DNA of 64,000 nt. Origin: Geosiphon pyriformis (lineage: Eukaryota > Glomeromycota > Glomeromycetes > Archaeosporales > Geosiphonaceae). The notes under the pieces were generated by a model. It was not told the DNA's origin, made no database searches, and was given only the letters and a program-made list of their open reading frames with translations. Both the position numbers and the translations under genes were made by a program. The DNA is taken from the NCBI GenBank assembly GCA_016748015.1, contig JAAOMT010000776.1:617496-681495 (forward strand), in the 5' to 3' direction. Positions 11,541-25,100 of this stretch are shown one piece after another (within the stretch, counting starts at the first letter, position 1; the number at the start of each line of letters is the position of its first letter).

Positions 11541-13979
11541 ATTTTAATTAATAAAAAAATAAAAATACAAGTAAAATAATTTCAAATTAAGCTAAATATA
11601 AATTATTATTATAAAAAACAAAACAATATTTATTTTAATAATAATAAAAATGTTCTTAAAATATTTAATAAAGTTATTATTATTAAAATAAAATTGTTAA
11701 TTTATAATAATATATTATAATTTATTATATAAAAAATCTAAAAAAAACAATTTTTTATTAATTTTTTACTTATAATAAGATTATCAAGATTTAAAAAAAA
11801 TTTTAATTTATCTATTTGTCTTTTTTTTATTTTTTCTTAACTATTTTTTTAATACAAATACTGATAAAAATAATTAAATATTATTTTCAAAATAATAAAA
11901 CTAAAAATAATATAAAAAGTATTAATAAAATATCTGATTTAAATAATTTAAAAAACATAATACTAGAAAAAACCAGTTATATTAATACAAATAGTTCAAG
12001 TAATAACAAATTTATAGACAAATTTACTTTAATAAACACTTATATTAAAGTTTATAATTTGATAAAGTCTTCTAAAAAATTATTTTTTAATATATTAAAT
12101 AATAATAAAATTCTTAATTTTTTATTATTAAGAAGATTTTAATTGATTTTTTAAATTAATTTTAAAATTAGCATTAATTAAATATAGAATTATAAAATTT
12201 ATTAAAATATAACTTATTAGTTTTTAAAAAAAAGTGCTAATTAAATTTAATAATATAGAAGTTATTAACTTAGTTGTTTTTAATAATCAATTTTATTGGG
12301 CAAAAATTTTATCTGTATAGTTAAAATCAATAATAATAAACAAATATAGAATTTAAGTAATTACTATCATATTTTTTTATATATTTTGCTAATAGGTACT
12401 ATTGTTCATAATTTTTTTAATCTTTTGTTGTCTTATAATAGAAAAATATGTTTTATTTTATAAAACTTTGTTTTATATATGTGTGTTTATTGTGCTGTTA
12501 TATATTTTAAGTTTATTAATATCAGGTATATTACTATCTGTTTAATTTTGATTTTCAAGGATATTAGCTTAATTTAAGCTAAATTGTTAATTTTTGTACA
12601 TACTAAATATAAAAATACAGTTATATTTTTAACATCTGTAAGTTAAGTTTAAGATTTTTTGGTTAAAATTTGAAAAAATTTTCTGAATTTAATAAAAAGC
12701 ATTATTATTTATAGAAAAATAATAATAATATAAATAGCCAATAGCAAAATAAAAGATTATTAGAACATATAACACTAAAAATTTTAAAAATATTAGTAAA
12801 GATTTTAAAAATTCTATAAATTGTAGAAATATTGACAAAAATACTAAAAATGTCAGAAATTTCAACAATAATTTAAAAAAATTGTAAAAATTTCAGAAAT
12901 CTTATATTATAAAAATTTATGTATATATATTAATTAATAATTTAAACAAAAAAACAAACAAGCTTATTTTAAATTAGTTTAGTTACTTCTATTTTTATTA
13001 ATAAATTTAAAATCATTAAAATTAAAATTAATATCATAATTATATTAATATTATTTGAATTTATAATAGCTACTTAAATAAACTTAAAACAATAATTTTT
13101 AATTATAGATATTAACAAGATATTAATTATTACAATATTATTTTGTTAATTGTATTTGTTTAAATTATTAACCAATTATAGAAAAACATTAAAATTATAA
13201 TGTTAAAAATTGTCTAATAAAAATATTGTTACCAAAAAATTTTTTATTCATTTTTTAATATTGTAAATACTATTTTGTTATTAATTGTGTTTTTAATAAA
13301 AGTTAATAAATCTTTAATAAGCTAATTTTTTTTTAAAGTATTTTTCTATACTTTAAATTATATATATTATTAGACTTATAATAAAATAACCAATTCTATA
13401 TCAATTATTTGTATAATTACTTTATAGTAAAAATTGATTCTTTTATAAAAAATCTTATTTGTAAGTTTTTTAAAATATATGTAGTTATTTATAGTAAAAG
13501 TCAAATTTTTTACAAAATATTTTGATTGTAGATTATCTAATAATATAAAAAAACAAAAAAAATAAAAAAATATGTTAAAAAAATTATTTTAAATTCAAAC
13601 TTAAAAGTTATTAATAGTTTATTAAATTTAATAACTGGTTAATTTTAAATTATTAGTGTAAAATAATTAAATTTGCAATAAAAATAATTAAAAATTTTTA
13701 TGTTTTCAAAGTAAGTTTTATTAGAATTAATTTATATAAAAGATACTAAAAAAATGTTAATTTTAATTAAAATAAATACTAGTTAATATATTTTTTTTAA
13801 AAAGAAAAGCTTTTTTTTTATACAATTTGTTAAGTATTATTATTTAATCTAATATTTTTTTTTTCTAATATTTTGGCAGATTAAAAATATATTTTATCAA
13901 ACTATAAATAGTTATAAACTCTAATAACCAAAAAAAAACTATTTTTACAATTCAAAATAGCAATTACAAATTTAATATA
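11541..13979. other. AT-rich decayed sequence, no gene recognised
   Basis: No convincing gene. A 108-codon Asn/Lys/Ile-rich open stretch at 11816-12142 begins after a hydrophobic run and has no motif I recognise; low-complexity AT sequence often gives such ORFs. The segment may include the gag/protease end of the gypsy element that becomes recognisable at about 13980, but I cannot read it. Confidence 0.4.
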
Positions 13980-16230
13980 ATACTATTTGAATTAATCAAT
14001 GCTTTTATAATATTCTACTGGCTAATAGATATTATATACTCTAGAATTCTGTAAAAATCTATAGTAGTCTACTTGGATAATTTAAATGTGTTCTTACCAA
14101 TATTTGAAAATATTTTAAATATCTATAGTAAATTTTTGAAAAATTTCAAACCACTGAACTGAAACTTAATCTTAAAAAATGCTTTTTTAAAAAATCACAA
14201 TTTACTTTCCTAAAGCACATTATTGGAAAAAAAAGAATAAAACTTGATTTTGCAAAAATTAAGAAAGTCAAAAATTTTCTTTATCTTTAAAATCTGACTA
14301 AACTTCAAGGATTTTTAAGATTTGCTTTATATTACTAAAGATTTGTCAAAAACTTTTTAATAATAGTTCAACTATTAAATCAATTATTAGCTAAAAATAC
14401 AACATAAAAATAAAGTAAAAAACAAGAATAAATATTTAACTACTTGAAGCAAAGATTTACTAAAGCTCTTATTTTAGTATATTTTAATTTTATTAAAAAA
14501 TTTGTACTTATAACTAATATCTCTAGAACAGATCTAAGTGCTGTATTATTACAACAAAATAAAAAAAAAGAATATGTAGTTGTATATACCAGCAGAAATC
14601 TAAGCATAATTGAAAAAAATTACATAATTTATAAAATAAAATGTCTTATAATATTACAAATTACAAAAAACTTATTTGGTTGATAAACAAAAACTCATTT
14701 AAAAGACATTATGCCAGATAAGTTACTACTTTACAACTTTATATATATAATATTATTTATAAAAAAGGAACCAAAAACACAAATACAGACTGTTTATTCT
14801 AAATAAAACATATATAACTATTAAAAATTACCTACTACTTAATTAAAATAAACACCAAAACACATTAATATCTAATATATTATCTTACAACTCTCTAATT
14901 ACCAATAAAATTATTGTTGAAAAAACAAACAAAAATTCAGAAACAAACTAAACATTATCTAATTAAAAACAATATACTATACCAATATCACTAACATAAT
15001 TTATTCCAAGTGATTACCAAAACTGAAAAAAAAATTATTTTTTACAATATATACTTAGATCTAAATACAAGACACTTTGCAAAAAAAGCCATAATTCAGC
15101 AAACAACTAGTTAGTACTACTGGCCAAAGATACATGTTAATATCATTTAATACATTTACAATTACAATATATGTCAAAGAAAAAAAAATCAAAAGCAACC
15201 AAACTGTTATAATCCATTAAAATAGAAAAACTATTTGACAGAATAAAAATCAATTTAGTAAAACTATTAACTATTATTACCAAAAAAAACTAATATATTA
15301 TAATCACTATGAACTACTTAATAAAATGGCCAAAAGCAAGGATTATTAAAACTGCAGATGCTAAATTAGTTGCTGACTTTGTATATAAAAATTTAATTTG
15401 TAAATATGGTTGTTTAAAAAAGCTACTCTTAAATTAAAAAATTTACTTTGTAAACAATTTGCTTATTAAAATTAGTCAATATTTTGAGATAAAATGACCT
15501 TTTTCATTACTTTACCATCTATAGACAAATGAATTAGTAGAATGTTTTAATAAAATATTATAAAAATTACTGGTAAAAATAACTAATAAAAAAAAAAAAA
15601 AATGGAATTTATTTATCTTTTTAATTTTATTGGCTTATTAAACATTAAAACATAATACTACAAAATTCACATTATTTAAATTAGCATGTAAAAAAAATGC
15701 TATATTATCTATAAAATTAATAATAAATACTTATTCAACAAAACCAATAAATAAGAACAACTTACAAAAAACTATTAAAAAATAGGCTTACAAACTGTTA
15801 GAAAAACTAAAAAACAATTGTCAATATACAACTAATAATATTAAATACTTCCAAAAACAACAAAAAGTTTAACATAATAGCAAACTTCCAGAATAATTTA
15901 TTGTCTACAAAATAAAAAATAAAGTTTTATTATATTAAACAAAAACAGAAAAACAATAAAATAAAAAATTTAACAATAAATAAAACAAACTTTTTTATGT
16001 TTACAATGTCTTAGATAACAAAGCATATAAATTATATTTAGATAATAAAATTTCGAAACAAGTTGTACATAATAACTGATTAAAAATCTACTATTAACAA
16101 CAATTATTTGATCTGTTAATGTTTAAATTAGGAACACATATACTAATTATGTCTTTTGACCAAATTATATAAGACTTAGAGCCAATAGTAATTATTGAAC
16201 ATTATCTAAGAAACAATTAATTCGATTAAC
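13980..16230 (+). mobile_element. Ty3/gypsy retrotransposon remnant (RT, RNase H, integrase)
   Basis: Plus-strand relic with stops throughout. RT end: LKLNLKKCFFKKSQFTFLKH (about 14160-14220), then FLRFALYY (about 14310). RNase H: 14444-14683 is open and contains FVLITNISRTDLSAVLLQQN and VVVYTSRNLSIIEKNY, the expected order for a Ty3-type RNase H. Integrase: MNYLIKWPKARIIKTADAKL (about 15310-15370), CKYGCLKK, TNELVECFNK (about 15525) and LLAY..LKHNTTKFTLFKL (about 15625-15680), which match the order of the integrase core. The tail FYVYNVLDNKAYKLYLDNK (about 15995-16050) resembles the usual C-terminal integrase domain. LTRs were not found. Confidence 0.78.
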
Positions 16231-18179
16231 TACATTTGAATTATCACCATTAATATTTAAAAAAAAAATTAAACCAATTTCAAAAATAGTTAAAAAAATT
16301 AGAAACATTAAATTATTAAAAAAATTTTTTTAAAATTTTAATATATAAAAATAATTCATTTTAGTATTTATTTATTATTTATTTTTATTATTATAAATAT
16401 TGACTCTTTTATTACAGAATCAAAAAGTGGATATAGTAATAAGTAAGAGTTCAGATGTGGTTACTAGTAGTAAGACTGTGATAAAAGTGATATTAATAAA
16501 TTAAGTGATTGTTAAAGAGTTTAAAAAAAAATTGAATAATTTGTCAAATATGATTATAGACTTGTTAGCCAAGTTAAACAATAAAAGTTTGAGTTCAGAT
16601 ATTTTTTTTTATTAATGAATAATTTGATTTGAAATATTATTACATGCAATATTAAAGATATAAACAATTCTGCAAAGCAAAAGGATATTATTTATTAGTA
16701 TAGAAATATGAACAATGTGATTTTGATTATTACTGAAAAGAAAAGTTTGCCCATAGATTACTAATAAGTTTGATGGTATTTGTGTATTCATTTTTGGTTT
16801 GAACTCTGGTTATTTGGATTTTAGTGTTATTATGAATATTGCCTTAGCAAGACATGTATATAAGATTTCTGAGGTTTCTGATTGTCTTCTTTTTATTAAG
16901 TTGCTCTTCAAAAATAAACTTTTTGTTTCAATTTTGGAGCTGTATGATAGTGTTTTACTAACAGTACATTTGTTTTAGACTGAGAAAATTATTTTTTTAA
17001 TTGTTAAAACTGTAAATGAATCTTCTTTTGTTATCTTAAATAGAGATTTTAATAAAAATAGTTCTTGCAAGTGTGTTAATTTTAGAAAATGCCTTAGTTT
17101 GAAGCTGGTCAATTCACTAATTAGAAGTTTGGTTGCAAAAAATTCAACATAGAAAAATTCCAGGAGTGCCAAAAAAACAATTAATTACATGTTTATTTCT
17201 TTGAGTTTAATTAATATAGTAGTGAATCATAATATTAAGAATATTAGAAAGTACTTCAATATTAATCTCCAAGCTATTTTTGTTTTTGTGAGTTTGAGTA
17301 GCTTATTAAATATACAACTCAACTTTTTGTGCAAACAGACAAATAAAAATTATTGGAAGTTTGACATCAAAAATGCTAATGAAGTAAAATAGACCAGATT
17401 TAAAGATACTATAGCAGTTAATACAGTGTTGTTTTTTGGTAAGTTTGTTACATTCAAGAGATTCTTGGACCTAAATACAATATGGAATACTGTTTGCAAA
17501 GTGGTGTGTCTATTAGCTAATGAGATTTTCAGAAAAAAGTGATTTAAGAACTTTGATTGTGTTTTTACTAAAGACTTTTTTAAGTTTCATAAATTGGAAA
17601 TTTTGGTTTTGAAAATTGTTAAGTCTTTATATATTGGTATTATTGGCAAGTTTGTTTCTTTGATGAATTGTTGGGTTTTTTGGACAGTAATAAAGCTTTG
17701 AGTATTCAGGTTTTATTGGATTCTGATGTAGATTTTGATTGTATAAGATCTGTTTTTTTTGGTATAAAAAGATTGTATTATGTCTCTAAGTTTGCTAAAT
17801 TACTAAGGGCTGAGAAATTGAATATTAAATTTGCTATTAAGAAATAGATAGAAAGTTTTATGGTCAATAAAAACCACTGTTATCAGTGGTTTTTGTCAAT
17901 ATTTGGAAACATTTTTTAGTTCAACTGGTAATACATATTACCATAATTATGCCATTAACTATAGCATATTATGGGTGTATGAACTGTTTTAGTAGATGGA
18001 AAAGCAAAAGAAAATACATGATAAAGTCATTAAAAGTAAAAAAAAGTATTGTTATTATTATTTGTTTTTGAACAAAAACTAATCTTAAGTATTTTAAAAG
18101 GAAAAAAAAGTCACATCTCTTTATATGTATCAGAAATACAACTAACAACAAAAGTGAAACCAACTACTCTAATAAATAC

Positions 18180-19340
18180 TTAACTAGAATTTTTTTAATT
18201 AGTTATTGAAAAGGTGTGGTGTTTAAATACCCACTTTGAAAACAAAGTTATAGGAATTATAAAAGAATTGTGAAAGTAAAACATAACTGAAATAGATTTC
18301 AATTAAACTTTTAATTATTAAGACTATTCTCTAACAAGATAATATTTTGTTACTTATTTTTATATTTAACAACTTGTTCAGTGAAACAAAACTTAATGTA
18401 AAATAGTAATAATATATTATTTAAAAGATCAGAAATAATAAAAAAACTTAAAATAATAATAACAAGTAGGTAAAAGATTATAAACAATATAATTCCAAAT
18501 GGTAATAAGGAATATAGAAAGCCATATTTGAGATTGTGATAACAAGTATTTAAAGCATAGAAAAAAGGAAAAAAAAAGTGAAGAGTAGAGAAAAAAACTA
18601 ATTGCTCACTATAAAACTATAGCAAAGAGTTGGCTTAGTATTTAATTGGTACTTTCCTGAACTAACAAAGAGGCTGTATATATAGCTAAATTACATCAGA
18701 TCTATATACTATATTAAGACTATTTAAAATACATCAATTATTTATATATATTAAATTGATTAATTCATAATAAGCTTATTTGGTCTGTTATTTATCCAAA
18801 AACTAGTAATTTAGATAATCAGATTTAGATGTCTGGATTTAGAATATTGATTATAAATCAATAATACCAATTGTAATTATGATCAACATAATTAAAAGTA
18901 AATCAATTGATTACATTTCTTGGTAACTACTTTTAACTATTGATTGCAAATTTGGAATGTTGGATTGTTCTAATAAGGGCATATAAGAATCTTGGAGCAT
19001 AACAAAGTCTATTGTTATTAAATTACATACATCAATTATTTATTTTTATTGGTGTTTCTTAGTTTGCCAAGATTTTTTTGTATCTAACTTAGTTAAACTG
19101 TTGGATTGTAACATATTTTTTTGTTGTAATTGGACTGATTGCTAATCATTTATTTTCAGATTGCCAGCTGATTTTGTTGATTAAATACGATGATATAGGT
19201 TTTTTTTGCATGGTTTTAATGTTAATTTCCATTGTATATGTTGTAATTTTTGCATTAAAAAGTATGAAAATCTTCTGGTAACATCACACAATTAGAAGTG
19301 TATTGGAGCATCCTTTTTAGGAAATGGTTTTAAATTATTT
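18180..19340. mobile_element. Probable insertion within LINE B
   Basis: LINE B ORF2 cannot be followed between about 18180 and 19340, a longer distance than the family should have between these blocks. The interval has no ORF above the noise level and no terminal repeat I could see. Non-LINE origin is inferred only from the break in LINE text. Confidence 0.35.
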
Positions 19341-20209
19341 ATTTGTGAGTAATAAGCTGGTTTTTAATCCAATTAAAGTTAAATCCAAAATTGATGTAAT
19401 AATAGAGGGTTGGACAAAAAAAAAATTAGTGATTGATAAGATTTTTGATATGTAAGATCATTAATATTTGCTTTTGGCTTACATTAATAATACTGCTTTT
19501 TTTGATATTAAGTTTGCTATTAGTTTTGATGATTTGTGATGTATAGTTAAAGATCTGTTTAACAGAAAGACTGTTGGTTTATCTGGTATTATTAATAAGC
19601 TTTAGAAATACTACAATGTCTTTGTTCTTATAATGCTCTTAGATCTTTTAAACTTCTGTTTAGTGAATAAGTCTGTATTTTACCCATAGAAAGAAACTTA
19701 AGTGTCAATAATTCTGAAATCTTATAAATGGGATAAAGTCTTGACTAATACAAGACCAATTGTTATGATTAAAATAATTCATAAGATTCTTTCTAAAACA
19801 CTCTTTAACAGGATTTTGATAACATGTAACAAGTTTGGTATTCTTTATAGTGATAATTTTTCTGTGTTAAAAAGCACTACTACTCAATATTACAGATGTT
19901 TATTTGGGATCTGGAAACAAATAACAAACTTATAACTTGGTGTTCAATTGATATGTTGATATTGGTATCTAAAAATTTTTGTATTTGAAGATTTTGGTTT
20001 GAGTTTTTTATATAATAAACAGAGATTCAATAATTTTTTTCAGTAGCCTCTTAGCATTGCAATTCTGACAAATTTTTTTCTTAGTGTAATGACCAGTAAT
20101 TCTCTTGGTAAGTTATTCTTAATGATGAGTGTTCTATCTTTGTTTTATGGGTCTTTTATTAGTTTTTTTAACATCCATAACTCTGTGCATTAATTTTTAA
20201 TTAATTAGT

Positions 20210-20760
20210 AAATAATAAACAAAACAAAAAAAATAAAATAAAATAAAAAAATAAGCCAAGACAAAAAAGAGTTAATATCCTATTAATAGCCATAATCAAG
20301 AGTTATTGGTTCAGTATAATTAAGTATTAACAATTATCAACATGAATTGTTAATAGTAGAAAGATAAATTGTGATATTAAAAAAGTATTTTATTAATATT
20401 TAATGTTTTCTATTTCAAGTCATAAAATATTATTATATGAAAAGATAGATATGAAATTGGAACTAGAAGTTCTAAAACTAAGAATTCTGTCTTTTTTGTT
20501 TTTAATATTACCACTATATATACCTAAATTTTATTGTACAAGATTTCTTGAATTCCTCAATTTTCTAACCAGAAATTCTGGAATTCTGGAATTCTGTGAT
20601 TTTTTACATGGAAATTCTGAAATTCTCAAATTCTGCAATTCCTCTGAGAAGAATCCTGGAATTTCACTTTACTATTTCTATTCTAATTGGCTAATTATGT
20701 ATTAATATATAATTCCTATATTCTATGAGTAATAGTGTTATTTGGAGCAAGAATTTAAAT
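20210..20760. mobile_element. Probable second insertion within LINE B
   Basis: LINE B text stops near NIHNSVH (about 20185) and resumes after about 20760. The interval includes an A-rich run at 20210-20260 and an ORF (20403-20705) made of short repeated GGAATTCTGNAATTC-like words, which look like a local tandem array rather than a protein gene. Identity unknown. Confidence 0.35.
20560..20660. repeat. Degenerate short tandem repeat of AAATTCTGGAATT-type words
   Basis: Between about 20565 and 20660 the words AAATTCTGGAATTCTGGAA, AATTCTGTGA, GAAATTCTGAAATTCTC and AAATTCTGCAATTCC follow one another with an irregular period of roughly 9-10 bases. A similar sound is heard at 12780-12900 (AAAATATT / AAAATTTCAGAAAT). 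It may be part of the second insertion in LINE B. Confidence 0.4.
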
Positions 20761-21869
20761 GTTAACTAGTATAAAGTAAAAGGTTACTTGGGAGTTCTGG
20801 ATAATAACCATGCTAATACACTTGTTGATATTGCTTTTTTTTCTGATTAATATTTTTTCTCTTATTTAAAAGAATATTTTATTAAGACTAGTGGTAGTAT
20901 TGTTTTTGGTAATTCTAGATATTTTGTTTATGACATCTTTTAGTCTGTACACTACATGCATTGGAAGGTTGGTTCTGGTTTTAGAGTTTTGGTAAAAAGT
21001 TTGGTTTTGGATGTTAATTGGTTGAGTTCATCCTTGGTATGGCATCCTAATTTTTATATAACTGCTGGTTTCACTAATAAACTAACTGTTAGTATTCACA
21101 TTTATTTTATAAAGGCTTTGTATTATTAGCTGCCCATGACTGTTCAAAAATACCTATATAACAAGCACTACTTTAGTATATTGTATATGTTTTGTGACAA
21201 TGTTGAGATCTCAGACCATGTTTTTTCTTGTATATTTGATAATTTTGTTTACTATTAGCTGTTGGACACCTTTACAACTGCTTGGAGTAAACTGTCTGGT
21301 CTTCTTTATTTTTTTTCTTATATAATTCAGTTGTTGTTCTCTTGTGTTTCAAATGTTGCAATGTATACAACTCTTTATAAGAGCTTTGTTTTTAGTAATT
21401 GGCTTCAGAAAGCTGTGTTTGTCTTTAAAAATTCTAAAGTTGTAAGTTTGAAGATTGTGAACTTTGTATGTGATTTCTGTTTTGCTTTTAGAAATAAAGT
21501 TTGGTTGGTTTGTATTACACATCATGCCTTTATAGAAAAGAATGGTCTGATATTACTGAATGGCTTGATATTTGCTTTGGTTTTTGGGATGTCTTCAGTG
21601 CTTTCTGCTGGCATAGTTAAATTGTTTGGTATTGCTAAGACATTTGGTATTAGTTTTGGATTGTATAAGTTTTGTTTGTTTTTTTAGGCATTGAAAATAC
21701 TGTTTTGGTATATATAAATACTTAGTGTTGTCTTAATTGGGTTGAGTGGCTGGTTACATGTAAATATTATATGATTCACACCTAGTTTAGATTACTTATA
21801 TGATGTATTGTATTAGGTAGTGTTTGGATTTCATTTATAAAACATAAAAAAAAAAAATTAACTGTTATT

Positions 21870-22640
21870 ATGAATGGTTTTGTACTTAAAAAAAGATCAA
21901 CAAAAGTTTTGACATTGAATTTAATTAATAAAAATTTGGTTTAGTAACAGAAAATGTCTTTAAAAAATATTAAACATTTAGGTAATAAAACAGATTTGAA
22001 ATTTAAAAAAGCTAAACAGATTTTTGGACAGTTCAATAGAATAAATATAAATAAAAAAATGTTAATAGTTTTTTTTACTAACAATAAAGCTAATTATAGA
22101 GTTAACAGTAAAAGTAAAAGTCATTTTGACTTAAAAATAAATATTTTAAAAACTAAAAAAATAAATATTAATAAAATAGTTGGCTTTTCTATTAGAACAT
22201 AAAAATACAGCTTAGATAATAATAAAGTTATGCTTTTTTTTTATTTTTTAGTGCCTTTAAAAAAATAATTTTAAAATTGTTAAAATTTAAATAAAAGTGC
22301 CAATTAAAAAATTATTTGTTTTGGATATTAATTTTTTAGCAATAAAAGACAAATTGGCTACAACAAAAATTCAATTTATCAGAAAATTTTTTTCAATAGT
22401 CAATAGTTTTGAAAAAGTCATTATTCTTTTAAAATTTGAAAAGATTATTAAATTTACATTTACATCAAAAGAAAATATAAATAAAACTGTTATTAATTAA
22501 AAAAAAAGACATTAAAATAAACAACAATCTTAAAAAACAAGAATTTTATTTAGATTGAGCTGTAATAATCAAAAAAATTCACATAAATATGTCAAAAAAT
22601 ATGATTATTATTGTAGTAATTGAATATTATTATTAATATT
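21870..22640 (+). pseudogene. LINE C ORF1 remnant, 5' part only
   Basis: Directly downstream of LINE B's 3' end, on the same strand. Open blocks 21954-22199 (starts MSLKNIKHLGNKTDLKFKK) and 22297-22497 (LFVLDINFLAIKDKLATTK, then IQFIRKFFSIVNSFEK) share order and wording with ORF1 of LINE A. A third block (NNNLKKQEFYLD-TGA-AVIIKK) follows at about 22525-22575. The text is lost after about 22640, so this is a 5' fragment. LINE B 3' end followed by LINE C 5' end gives a head-to-tail arrangement. Confidence 0.6.
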
Positions 22641-23999
22641 TTATTATTGTAATTTTTAATTTTTTGAAGATTTTAAATCTTGTTATCTTAAAAATTAATA
22701 TTTTATATAAGTATTATAAATTATAAAAAACTTTTAAATATTATTATTGTTATAAATATTAAAATTTAGATTATTTGGTTTTAAAGTACAAAATATTATT
22801 ATTTTTTATTTTAGGTATGTATTTTAATTAATTGTTTTTCTTAAAACTTTTAAATTACATATTATTAAAGCTAAATTATATACTTTAATTTTAAGTTCTA
22901 CTGTTTTATTTTTTTTGTTACTGGTTTTTTTATTATTGTTGCAGTTTTTAATATAAACTTTTTAATTGACTTTTGTTTAGTTTTTTTGAAATTTGAATTG
23001 AATGTTTTAGTTTTTTTAGTTAAATCTGTTATTAAATCAATTAATTTTTTGATTGTTTTAATTATTTTTTTATTAAATACTTTTTTTGTTTTGTATAAAA
23101 AATCAAAAGATATAATTATTATAGTACAAAATAAATATTTAATTTTATAAATTTTTGAATAAAATTAACAAAAAATTAAAACTAAAATTAATATTAAAAC
23201 TGGTTGGACTTCACTCATTAAATGCATTAATAAAAAAATATTAAAACTAATCATATTAATATTTATAATAATAATTTAAATATATTAGATAAAAATATTT
23301 ATATTTAATTATTGACTTTTTAAAAATATTAACCAATTAGTTTTCAATTAAATATTAATAAAACTGCTAAGTAAATAAATATTATTATTATTAATAGTAA
23401 TATTTTGATTATAATTATGTATGAAATATTTTTTCAAAATAAATTTTCTTTTATAGATTTAATGTAGTTTAATTTAAATTAGATTTATGTTTAGTTATAT
23501 GTAAAAAATACATAAATTATGTTTAATTTAAGATATTTAGATTATTATATTGTATTAAGTTATGATTAAATTATATATGTTAAATAAAAAAACAATATTA
23601 ATTTTAATATTAAATTTTTATTTTATTTATAAGTAAAGTTCAATTACTATTTAATATAATATAACTATCTAAAATTCTAAATTAAATATAACTCATGTAT
23701 TTTTTACATATAATCAATTACTTAAATCAGTTTAAGCTATAATATATTAATACTTCAAAAAAAAACTTATTTAAAAAAAACATTTTTTAAACAATCTTAA
23801 ACAATATAGCATTATTATTAACTAATTCAACTAGTTATTTAGCTGTTTTAAAAGCATTAGTCTTAATACTAATAAATTCATGTTTTTATAGCAATATTAA
23901 GTTAAAAAACATGTTATTATTAATAACAGACAGATTTATATAAAGACCAAACATATCAATATTCTTATAATTATATTTAATCTTTAATATAACTATCTT
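22641..23999. other. AT-rich decayed sequence, no gene recognised
   Basis: Nothing beyond A/T-rich text. Short stretches around 22900-23080 may be an overly decayed continuation of repeat coding sequence, but no motif can be defended on either strand. Confidence 0.4.
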
Positions 24000-25100
24000 T
24001 TATTCTAATTTACCAACTGCTTTGCTAAAAGTACTTATATATACCAAAATTTTATTGACTTTAAAACTAAGTACATTATTTAAATTCAGATTATTATTAA
24101 TAAATTGTTTAAGTACAACAATTAAAGATCTAATTGGCTTAATAATAAACTTAACCAAAGCAGAAAGCTTGGCCAAATCAGACTTTAAAAAGGCCAATTA
24201 AAAAAAAACTGCAGAAATATTAACCAACATATTAGTAAAAAAAAGCAAAACTAACTGAAAAGCTAGAAATTAAAAAAGACATCAGAGCAATAATTTTAAC
24301 ATAAAACTTGATACTAATAAAACAAGACATAAAAGTGTTGAAATTTTTAAAAAAAAGAAATAGAAACATTTTATAATCAACAACTAAATAGTTTAAATCT
24401 TAATATCTAAAACAGTATTGACATTTAAAAGTTTTTTATTAAATGTAACACTTTTTTAAAGTACTAATTTTAAAAATAACAGCATTTAAATTATTTTATA
24501 AACCAAACATAACCAGAACAAATTGAAAACAATAACCAGAATTAAATAAATAAAGAATAAAACAAGTTTGATTATCAACTTAAAAAATTATATCACTGAT
24601 TTTATAAGCAATATAACTAAAAAAAATTAATTAACTTGGTCTTGAACTTATTATGAAACAGAATAATTTTATTTAAATTTTTTAAAAAAAATCTTAATAT
24701 TATTTTTGTTTAATAAAACTGATTAATAATTCAAAGCAAATACAACAAGATCTAAAGTTTTGAAGTAAAATATTACATATTGCTAAACACTAACTGGTTT
24801 TAATATAACACAAGAAATTTTATCAAATACACTAAGAACTATCTTAAAATTAGCAGTAGGTATATCTAAAAGCATATTATACAATACAATAGCAGCAAAA
24901 AAAGAACCAAACTCAGAAATTGTCAAGAACTCAACAATTTTAAGAATGATTAAATAAATAAAACTTGTAAGCTTAACCAAAAAAACAGTTTTTAAAAATT
25001 TTTGTGAAACAAATTCCATATAAAAAAGCTTTATATTGTCTTTTAATATTGATTTTATATCCAAAAAACCATATACAAACTAAAAAACAGTTTTAATATA
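24000..25100 (-). pseudogene. LINE D ORF1 remnant (related LINE family), minus strand
   Basis: Minus-strand ORF1 of a LINE related to but distinct from A-C. Block one, 25064-24783, has NIKLFYMEFVSQKFLK and then FKIVLSVFDKISCVILKPV. It continues past a stop as QYVIFYFKTLDLVVFALNY near 24720-24780, which fits an RRM-like nucleic-acid-binding ORF1 of the zinc-knuckle type. Block two, 24197-24000, reads LAKLSALVKFIIKPIRSLIV and NKILVYISTFSKAVGKLE, like the coiled C-terminal end of such ORF1 proteins. Several stops and frameshifts lie between the blocks. Family placement is from recognition, not search. Confidence 0.5.

Larger units (their letters stand above)
16400..21760 (+). mobile_element. LINE B, decayed, interrupted twice
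   Basis: Same family as LINE A. ORF1 C-terminus at about 16430-16600; endonuclease start NLI-TGA-NIITCNIKDIN at 16614; FVILNRDFNKN at about 17035; KTINYMFISLSLINIVV at 17170-17220; open block 17189-17392 with KNYWKFDIKNAN. Text breaks down by about 18180 and resumes near 19340 (IIEGWTKKK at about 19400). NTRPIVMIKIIHKILSKT lies at 19750-19800 and DNFSVLKSTTTQ at 19850-19890. A second break is at about 20210-20760. The C-terminal domain is open at 21262-21687 (FVFSNWLQKAVFVF, FRNKVWLVCITHHAFIEKNG, LSAGIVKLFGIAKTFG). This open C-terminus shows that LINE B is less decayed than LINE A. Confidence 0.75.

Noticed and set aside
11816-12142. 108-codon Asn/Lys/Ile-rich ORF
   Set aside because: Low-complexity A/T sequence easily yields such frames; no motif, no neighbouring signals.
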